The position numbers and the translations under genes are program-made. A stretch of 37,574 bases of DNA from an uncultured bacterium (GTDB lineage Bacteria; Pseudomonadota; Alphaproteobacteria; Sphingomonadales; Sphingomonadaceae). The notes beneath the pieces were generated by a model. That model was not told where the DNA came from, did not search any database, and worked only from the letters and a program-made list of their open reading frames with translations. The DNA lies in assembly GCA_903884945.1 (NCBI GenBank), contig CAISGR010000080.1, forward strand, positions 1-37,574. Reading direction: 5' to 3'. Below, piece by piece: positions 31,567 to 37,574 of this stretch; the stretch's first letter is position 1, and each line of letters opens with the position of its first letter.

Positions 31567-32301
31567 TCAATCGTCCGCGGACGGATCTAGTACCCGCGCC
31601 CAACACAATATCGTCACGCTCGCGGCACCCGCCCGGAGCAAAGCCGCCGTGCACGCGTCGGTGGTCGCACCGCTGGTATGAACATCGTCGACCAGCACCA
31701 CCGCCTTGCCGCGCACGCGGTAGCTGGCACCCGGCGCCATCGCAAAGGCCCCGGTCACCACCTTGGCCCGGCCGCGCGCGCCGATGGAACGAAGCATAGG
31801 GGTGGCACGGATCCTACGTAATGCGAATGGATCACTGGGCACCCGGGTCGCGCGCGTCAGCGCGGCGGAGATGAGCGCCGCCTGGTTGAACCCCCTCGAC
31901 CATATTCGCCAGCGGTGCAGCGGCACCGGAATCAGCATCTCGGTGCCATCCGGCATCATGCGCGCCATCTGCCGCGCCACGGTCTCGGCGAAGGCCGTGC
32001 GCCCGCCATGCTTGAGTCGGAGAACCACGGTGCGAGCGATATCGCCGTAAGCGACCGCCGCGCGCACGCCGGCGTGGCGCGGCGGCTTCTGGTGACATTT
32101 TCCGCACAGGGCACCCGGCCCGCGGTCGAACGAAAAGGGCAAGTTGCAGGCCGCACACCAAGGCGGCCCCAGGAAACGCAATTGGGCCCAGCAGGCCGCG
32201 CAGAAACGATGGTCGTCCGCTGTTACGGCCCCGCAACCGGGGCATCGCGGCGGCAGCGCGAAATCCGCGATGAAACGCAAGGGTGCGAGTAACCGCGTCA
32301 C
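31567..32301 (-). CDS. comF: ComF family phosphoribosyltransferase-like protein
   Basis: A 244-residue protein of the ComF family, linked to natural competence in some bacteria. I chose the GTG at 32301 (AAGGG upstream), which gives a start of MTRLLAPLRFIADFALPP; longer frames would run through the divergent methyltransferase gene. N-terminal cysteine pairs CPGC, CAAC, CAAC and CGKC suggest a zinc ribbon. The phosphoribosyltransferase core contains IPVPLHRWRIWSRGFNQA and the PRPP motif VVLVDDVHTSGAT. Its role outside competence is not well defined. It heads the operon comF, grxC, amidase, DUF1178. Confidence 0.92.
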   Translation of the reverse strand: MTRLLAPLRFIADFALPPRCPGCGAVTADDHRFCAACWAQLRFLGPPWCAACNLPFSFDRGPGALCGKCHQKPPRHAGVRAAVAYGDIARTVVLRLKHGGRTAFAETVARQMARMMPDGTEMLIPVPLHRWRIWSRGFNQAALISAALTRATRVPSDPFALRRIRATPMLRSIGARGRAKVVTGAFAMAPGASYRVRGKAVVLVDDVHTSGATTDACTAALLRAGAASVTILCWARVLDPSADD

Positions 32302-32343
32302 ACACCCTTGTCGCGCCACGCATCCGGCGGCACAAGCCCGGCC

Positions 32344-33192
32344 GTGAGCGTTCCAGACCTTTTTGACCGCAGCGCACGTCGCCGGCGGCGCGATCGCGCC
32401 ACCGCCGGCTTCGGCGCGCATGATTTTCTGCGCGCCGCGATGTTGGATGGCATCCAGGAACGGCTTCATGCAGTGACGCGCCAGTTCGAGGATGTGCTCG
32501 ACTTGGGTTGCTTCGACGCCTCCTTCAGCCCGCCCTTGGGTACAAGGGTCGCGCGATGCGATGCCGGAGCGCTCTTCGCCGCAAGGGCCGGTGGGATTCA
32601 GGCGGACGAGGATCGTCTTCCTTTTGGCGATGCGTGCTTTGATCTGGTCGTTTCCGCGGGCGTGCTCGACAGCGTCAGCGATCTTCCAGGCGCGTTGACA
32701 CTGATCCGGCGTGCTTTGCGCCCCGACGGCCTGTTCCTTGCCGCCTTCACCGGCGCAGGCACGCTCTCCACCCTGCGTGCCACGCTGCGCGATGCCGAAG
32801 GAGATCGCCCCGCTGCGCGAATCCATCCCCAGATCGATGTTCGTTCGGCCGGGGACCTGCTCGTCCGCGCTGGTTTCGCCCTGCCTGTTGCCGATGTCGA
32901 AGGACTGACAGTTCGCTACGGCACGTTCGGCCGATTACTCGGCGACCTGCGCGGCATGGCCGCCACCAATGTTTTGATTGGCCGCACTCCGCTTCGACGC
33001 GACACCCTTGCCCGTGCCGCCGCGGCGTTCGCCGCGCGCGCTGATCCGGACGGCCGTACCCCCGAAAGCTTCCAGATCGTCTTCCTGACCGGCTGGGCTC
33101 CTGCCCCGTCACAACCCCGCCCCGCCCGCCGCGGCAGTGGTACCGTGTCGCTGAGCGATGCGCTGCGGCGCTTTCCCGATGCTGAGGGTTAA
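32344..33192 (+). CDS. SAM-dependent methyltransferase, NDUFAF5/BioC-like
   Basis: A 282-residue class I methyltransferase. The GTG at 32344 begins MSVPDLFDRSARRRRRDRAT; the FDR...R.RDRA pattern is the hallmark of bacterial relatives of NDUFAF5, the complex I assembly factor. Motif I is VLDLGCFDAS, the post-I acidic residue lies in ARCDAGA, and LPFGDACFDLVVSAGVLDSV is motif II. Mitochondrial NDUFAF5 hydroxylates an arginine of NDUFS7, so the bacterial homologue may act on the respiratory chain, although methylation has not been excluded. The gene is divergent from comF, with only 42 bases between the starts. Confidence 0.85.
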   Translation: MSVPDLFDRSARRRRRDRATAGFGAHDFLRAAMLDGIQERLHAVTRQFEDVLDLGCFDASFSPPLGTRVARCDAGALFAARAGGIQADEDRLPFGDACFDLVVSAGVLDSVSDLPGALTLIRRALRPDGLFLAAFTGAGTLSTLRATLRDAEGDRPAARIHPQIDVRSAGDLLVRAGFALPVADVEGLTVRYGTFGRLLGDLRGMAATNVLIGRTPLRRDTLARAAAAFAARADPDGRTPESFQIVFLTGWAPAPSQPRPARRGSGTVSLSDALRRFPDAEG

Positions 33193-33324
33193 CTCCGCGC
33201 CGCGAAACCAGGTGTCTCCAGTTGCGTCCTGACACTCGTCGATGTAGCCGATGGTAGCAGTTCCCCGGGGCCCGAGCGTCAATACCCGGCCGAAGCGACT
33301 CGGCTGGCCACCTGGCACGCCAGC

Positions 33325-33723
33325 CTAGGCAATCATTCCGTCCCCGGCGCCACGCGCCAGCATGCGCCCGATCGCATCGAACAGTGAGTCCATTGCGACC
33401 GGCTTGAAAAGAACCTCGTCAGCGCCCTGCCTGAGACAGCGTTCGCGCAGGTCGATCGCCGTATCCGCGGTCACCACGATGATCGGCAGATTCGCCTTCG
33501 CATCGCCGCGATCGCGGATGCGCCGGATCGCTTCGAAGCCGTCCATGCCGGGCATGCGCAGGTCGACGAGAATCATGTCGAAATCCTGCTCGTCGATAAG
33601 CTGCAGGCCGATCTCACCACTTTCCGCACCGACCATCGCTGCGCCGGCGACATCGAGCATATCCTTCACGACACGACGATTCATCGGATCGTCCTCGATA
33701 AAGAGGACGTTCACAGCCTGCAC
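33325..33723 (-). CDS. Single-domain response regulator
   Basis: A 132-residue CheY-like receiver. The acidic pair is D11-D12 in FIEDDPMN, the phosphoacceptor is D54 in ILVDLRMPGMDG, the switch threonine lies in IVVTAD and the lysine in LFKPVA. No output domain is fused. The start shown is a GTG; another GTG three codons later is equally possible, and neither has a strong ribosome site. It lies 57 bases behind a sensor kinase gene on the same strand and is likely its partner, passing phosphate on or acting as a sink. Confidence 0.92.
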   Translation of the reverse strand: MQAVNVLFIEDDPMNRRVVKDMLDVAGAAMVGAESGEIGLQLIDEQDFDMILVDLRMPGMDGFEAIRRIRDRGDAKANLPIIVVTADTAIDLRERCLRQGADEVLFKPVAMDSLFDAIGRMLARGAGDGMIA

Positions 33724-33780
33724 GCCAGCGCGCTGACCATATCGGGGCGAAATGGAACCATAATGGAGGTCTCTATCGGG

Positions 33781-36288
33781 TCATGCCGCGCGCGTTACAA
33801 GATGGCTGACACCATCACCGTCGCTTTTGTCCAACTTATAGAGCAAATCGGCGAGAGTCGCCCCCGCGATCGGCTTGGCGATTACCATATCGATACCGGC
33901 ATCGAGCAGTTCGGCTCGCTCGGGATCCCCCGGCGCTGCCCACAGCAATGCTGTCACGGCACCCTCTTTTCTCGCCGCATCGGCAATCGCCGCGAGTGCA
34001 TTCGCCACTTCTCCCGTCGCCTTCACCGTTGCCTCATCGATCAGAACCTTGGCGACGCCCCCGGCGCGGAGGGAAGCGACGGCCTCCTCCACCGAACCGG
34101 CAAAAACGACGCTGCCGGCACGCGCTTCGAGCACCGCACGCAGCATGCTGCGCGTAATCGGGTTGCGATCGAGGATGAGAAGCGCCTTTGCCTCCACACG
34201 CGCCGCTTCACTGGTGTCCACCTGGGCCGCCAGAATCAGCGGCAGTTCCAGCGTGAACGCAGCCCCGCGGCCCGGCTCGCTACGGACGGTAACGTCACCG
34301 TCCATCGCACGGGCGAGGTTGCGGCAGATGGCGAGGCCCAATCCGGTCCCGCCAAACTTTCGCGTCGTGCCCGCATCAACCTGTCGAAACGATTCGAAGA
34401 TCAATTCATATTTGTCGGCGGGAATGCCGATACCGGTATCGGCGATCACGATCGCGAGTCTGGGCCGGCCCGTCCCCTTGACCACGGTAGCCCGGAGCGA
34501 AACCGATCCCGCTTCGGTGAATTTTAGGGCATTGGACAACAGGTTGAAGGTGATCTGTCGAATCCGGGCAGCGTCGCCCTCGATCCTCGACGGGCATTCT
34601 TCCAGATCGAGGTTGAACGCGATGCCGCGACCTCTGGCTTGCTCCTCCCACATCCGGGACACCTCGGTCAGCGTCGCCTTGAGATCGAACGCGACCTGTT
34701 CGATGGTCATGTTGCCGGTTTCCATCTTGGCGACATCGAGAATGTCGTCGACGAGCGCACGCATCGTGACGCCGGCGCCATGGACGAGGTTGATCCGATC
34801 ACGCGTCAGCTCATCCATCTTGCTGTCCGCCAGCATCACCTGGGTCATGCCGAGAATCCCGTTCAGCGGCGTGCGGATTTCATGGCTCGTGGTTGCCAGA
34901 AACTCAGTCTTCGCCGCCAGCGCCTTGCCAAGCGCGCTGTTGGTCGCGGCCAGATCGATATTGGCGGCACGCACCTCGTTGCGGCTCCGCCGGATCGTGA
35001 TCAGGCCGATGGCGAGCATCGACACGATGATGATGGTCGCGATACCCAGGCTGATGAAGATGAATTGCTGCGTCTGAGCCCGGGACCGCTCGAAATCGAT
35101 ATTGCGCTGCAACTCGTCGGCGCGCAGCTTTTCGATCTGCGCTTTCTGATTGGCTGAATCGAAGCGCGCCGCAGCGGTTGCCGTATTGATCGAGGCCGCA
35201 AGCTTGGACGTCTTGTCATCGAGACGCTTCAGCGCCTCGAAATGGATCAACGCCTGCTTTTCGTCCCCGATCTTCTTGAACAGATCGTACGCAGTCTGGT
35301 GTGCCTCACGAAACGGCAAGGTCGTCTTGGTCAGATCGAGTCCCTGGAAGCTTCGCCCGATGAGTTCCTTCGCCCGGCCGTATTGCCCGCGCTGCTGCGC
35401 GGCCTGGGCGGCCACGCTCCAATCCTGCTCCGCCACGGCCGACGCCCCCGCGAGGCTCGATATGCGCGATGCCTCAGCGATCGCGTGATCAGCCGCATCC
35501 AGCTTTCCCATCGCCAAATCAGCCCGCGCCATGTTGCGCAGCACAAGAACCTGCATGCCCGGGCTGTGCAGGGAGCGCGCGAGCTTGAGAGCCTCGCGGA
35601 ACTCCTGTTCCGCTTCCGGGAAACGGCCAAGCTCCTTCAAACAGACGCCGCGATTGCTGGCGTTGCTGAAGGCGAGCGACGGATCGCCCTGATAGACCTC
35701 GCCCGCCTGCTTGTAATAAGCGAGCGCATTCTCGTAACCGTTCGCTTCCTGATAGAGCAGCGCAATACTCTGAAGTGCGACCGCACGGCTGCGGGTGGCG
35801 CCGATATCGCGGAAGATATTGTGGGCCTGTTGATAATCGCTCAGTGCCGCGGCAACATCCGCAGTCATGGTGTGCAGGCCGCCGCGCGACAGGAGGATAT
35901 CCCCGTTGAGCTTGGTCGGGCGGCCACCGGTCGATACTGCCTGAAGCGCGTCCTCGATCGGCTGCTTCGCATCCTTGGCATCGTTGAGGCGGAGATATGC
36001 CTCGCCCTGCAGCCACTTGGCGGTGGCGACGGCGATCGTGCGCTGGCGGCCATCCAGCTTCTGCGCCGCTGCTTCCGCCGCCTTCGCCTTGCCAACCGTC
36101 GCTGCGGGATCGATCAACATCGTCGCCTTGGCGTCAGCCACCATCAGGTCGAAGCGGGTACCGGGATCCCCGTCCCCTGCCTGTGCAAACGCGGGAGGGC
36201 TGCCGATCGCCGTAACCGCGACCAGCATCGCGGCGAAAAACGCGCGAAGATTGAAGCCCATCATCGCGGACGACTGTGGCGAGAACAT
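33781..36288 (-). CDS. Sensor histidine kinase with periplasmic TPRs and C-terminal pseudo-receiver
   Basis: An 835-residue membrane kinase. A signal peptide (LRAFFAAMLVAVTAIGSPPAFA) is followed by a periplasmic region of TPR-like repeats up to about 370, one membrane segment at 409-432, then a HisKA domain with H469 in SHEIRTPLNG. The HATPase domain shows N-box NLLSNALKF, DTGIGIP and GTGLGLAI. The C-terminal 120 residues resemble a receiver, but the acidic pair is reduced to LILDRN and the phosphoacceptor context is KVLIDEATV, so it is likely a pseudo-receiver. The AGGGCGGA site precedes the ATG at 36288. Neighbours are an EAL protein gene upstream and a CheY-like gene downstream, making a small signalling cluster. 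Confidence 0.9.
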   Translation of the reverse strand: MFSPQSSAMMGFNLRAFFAAMLVAVTAIGSPPAFAQAGDGDPGTRFDLMVADAKATMLIDPAATVGKAKAAEAAAQKLDGRQRTIAVATAKWLQGEAYLRLNDAKDAKQPIEDALQAVSTGGRPTKLNGDILLSRGGLHTMTADVAAALSDYQQAHNIFRDIGATRSRAVALQSIALLYQEANGYENALAYYKQAGEVYQGDPSLAFSNASNRGVCLKELGRFPEAEQEFREALKLARSLHSPGMQVLVLRNMARADLAMGKLDAADHAIAEASRISSLAGASAVAEQDWSVAAQAAQQRGQYGRAKELIGRSFQGLDLTKTTLPFREAHQTAYDLFKKIGDEKQALIHFEALKRLDDKTSKLAASINTATAAARFDSANQKAQIEKLRADELQRNIDFERSRAQTQQFIFISLGIATIIIVSMLAIGLITIRRSRNEVRAANIDLAATNSALGKALAAKTEFLATTSHEIRTPLNGILGMTQVMLADSKMDELTRDRINLVHGAGVTMRALVDDILDVAKMETGNMTIEQVAFDLKATLTEVSRMWEEQARGRGIAFNLDLEECPSRIEGDAARIRQITFNLLSNALKFTEAGSVSLRATVVKGTGRPRLAIVIADTGIGIPADKYELIFESFRQVDAGTTRKFGGTGLGLAICRNLARAMDGDVTVRSEPGRGAAFTLELPLILAAQVDTSEAARVEAKALLILDRNPITRSMLRAVLEARAGSVVFAGSVEEAVASLRAGGVAKVLIDEATVKATGEVANALAAIADAARKEGAVTALLWAAPGDPERAELLDAGIDMVIAKPIAGATLADLLYKLDKSDGDGVSHLVTRAA

Positions 36289-36325
36289 CTTAAATCCGCC
36301 CTAAGGCGTGCATACGGAATATCGT

Positions 36326-37574
36326 TCAGGCGCTCTTCCAGAAGCTCGCCGGCCGGCGAAACATGGCGTGGCCCGAATCTTCCGGCGCCCGCGCCTTGTC
36401 GTCGCGCAAATACTGCCGGAACGCCTCGATCGAGATGGGGCGGCTGATCAGATAGCCCTGCACCATGTCACATCCCATGACGCTCAACAGAGCCATGGCG
36501 GCCTGGGTTTCGACCCCTTCAGCAGTGACTTCCATCTCGAGCGCGTGCGCGAGATCAATGGTCGAGCGCACGATCAGCGGGTCGCGATTGCTGCTCGTCA
36601 GCTGCATTACGAACATCTTGTCGATCTTCAACTCCTTGGCGGGGAGCTGTTTCAGATAGGCGAGCGAGGAGAGCCCTGCCCCATAGTCGTCGATCGCGAT
36701 CGTGATGCCGACATCGGCGAAGGCCTGCAGGTTGAAGATCGCGCTCTGCGGATCGCGGATCACCGACGTCTCGGTGATTTCGAAGCCAATCCGCGCGCCG
36801 CTTTCGCGCACCATCGCGCAGGCGCGCTTCACGAAACGGACATCGGCAAGCAACTGACCGGAAATATTGATGAAGATGGTAAGGTCGTTGCCATCGGCCG
36901 CGATCAGCCGCTGATCGGCGATGACCTGATCCAGCGTCCACAGCGTCAACGCCGAGATCTCACGCGCCTCCTCCGCCACCGTGATGAAATCGCCCGGAAG
37001 GATCAAGCCCCGGGTCGGATGCTGCCAGCGTACCAGCGCCTCGGCGCTGGCCACTTCCTGTCGACGCACATGCACCTTGGGCTGATATTGCAGGAACATC
37101 TCGCCCTTGGTGATCGCACCGGGGAGTTCACGCGTCAGCGTCAGTCGGTCGAACGCAGGGGTACCCGCAGAAAGATCGCGGATTACGGCATGCGCCTCGG
37201 TGCGCGCTTGCTCCAATGCACTTTCCGCCTCTTCGACGAGCCGGACATCTTCGGCATTGCCCAGAGGGGCTGCGGCCGCGCCGAAGTGCATCTCGAGCCG
37301 GTGGGGTTCGCCCTCGAGGTCGAACGGAAGATCGAAATCAGCCGTCAGACAGCCAAGCGCGGCCGCGAGATCCGTCAGCGAATCGCCCTCGAAGGCGACT
37401 TCGATCGTCGCGCGGCCAACCGCCGCTATACGCGCATCGGCGAGGCTGGCATTTACCCGATCGCTCACATCGCTCGATAGAAGGTCCGCACGGGCTTTGC
37501 CCAGATGACGCCGCAGCGCGGCAAAATTCGCGATCTCGGCGAGGCAGAGGAATTGCCATGCCTTCGGGGCAAGC
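36326..37574 (-). CDS. Degenerate GGDEF-EAL protein (cyclic-di-GMP phosphodiesterase), 5' end outside the window
   Basis: The frame stays open to the window edge, so the gene is partial at its start; an internal start near 37468 would cut a domain. Before the EAL domain the residues FAALRRHLGKARADLLSSDV and IAAVGRATIEVAF look like a GGDEF domain without the GGDEF signature. The EAL domain shows AEALVRWQHP (the EAL motif), FINISGQLL, FEITETSV, IDDYGAGLSSLAYLK and AEGVET, with K in ELKIDK. Most catalytic residues therefore appear present, and hydrolysis of cyclic di-GMP is likely. It lies 37 bases upstream of the sensor kinase gene on the same strand. Confidence 0.9.
   Translation of the reverse strand, partial: LAPKAWQFLCLAEIANFAALRRHLGKARADLLSSDVSDRVNASLADARIAAVGRATIEVAFEGDSLTDLAAALGCLTADFDLPFDLEGEPHRLEMHFGAAAAPLGNAEDVRLVEEAESALEQARTEAHAVIRDLSAGTPAFDRLTLTRELPGAITKGEMFLQYQPKVHVRRQEVASAEALVRWQHPTRGLILPGDFITVAEEAREISALTLWTLDQVIADQRLIAADGNDLTIFINISGQLLADVRFVKRACAMVRESGARIGFEITETSVIRDPQSAIFNLQAFADVGITIAIDDYGAGLSSLAYLKQLPAKELKIDKMFVMQLTSSNRDPLIVRSTIDLAHALEMEVTAEGVETQAAMALLSVMGCDMVQGYLISRPISIEAFRQYLRDDKARAPEDSGHAMFRRPASFWKSA

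Noticed and set aside
33109..33318. 69-codon minus-strand frame between the methyltransferase and the response regulator
   Set aside because: It overlaps the methyltransferase gene end by over 80 bases and has no family match or ribosome site; a small unknown gene cannot be excluded.
1..37574. CRISPR array or retron-like structure
   Set aside because: I saw no regularly spaced direct repeats of CRISPR size and no reverse transcriptase or Cas gene.

Overview
The window is high-GC alphaproteobacterial chromosomal DNA, most likely from a sphingomonad. The signs are a MucR/Ros-type regulator, a DUF1178 / nitrilase / grxC / comF gene string, a NDUFAF5-like methyltransferase, and tightly packed operons with many GTG starts and 1- to 8-base overlaps. 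All calls come from reading the sequence; no database search was run.

Left part (1-4900). A leucine/phenylalanine-dehydrogenase-type gene (643-1803) is followed by a frameshifted, truncated remnant of a phenylalanine 4-hydroxylase gene. On the minus strand lie a MucR-like regulator that has lost its zinc cysteine, and a coupled pair encoding a trypsin-like protease and a single-HKD phospholipase-D-like protein.

Central accessory region (4910-26998), all on the plus strand. Module A (4910-17458) is the most unusual. It runs: a three-repeat Ig-like protein, a DUF4407 membrane/coiled-coil protein, an E2-like protein (Prok-E2_E type), a JAB-E1 fusion, a 69-residue ThiS/ubiquitin-like protein ending in Gly-Gly plus four residues, a B12-binding-type radical SAM enzyme, a complete ABC importer (permease, lipoprotein, ATPase), a histidine-kinase-like protein with a degenerate ATPase domain, and a receiver-domain protein. 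Spacing is tight or overlapping throughout, so it looks like one transcription unit that combines ubiquitin-like chemistry, radical chemistry, solute uptake and signalling. A membrane-TPR gene (17681-20272) follows. Module B (20665-26998) is three genes joined by 4-base overlaps: a dinucleotide-binding flavoprotein-like protein, a small middle protein and a Rad50-like ATPase with a CPVC hook. It resembles the ABC-three-component (ABC-3C) conflict systems.

A conserved motif ending in CATGACA lies just upstream of module A (4772-4807) and again between the TPR gene and module B (20343-20400, where its core is tandemly repeated). It could be an IS21-like transposon end, a recombination site or a shared operator.

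Right part (27280-37574). A Dyp-type peroxidase whose GXXDG aspartate is replaced by histidine lies behind two perfect dyads. Debris of an XRE/HigA-type antitoxin and an SRAP (YedK-like) gene follows, then tRNA-Arg(CCT). The 3' end of this tRNA faces the accessory region, as expected for an island inserted at a tRNA. Beyond it are housekeeping genes (DUF1178, nitrilase-family amidase, grxC, comF, methyltransferase) and a minus-strand signalling cluster: an EAL protein cut by the window edge, a TPR sensor kinase and a single-domain response regulator.
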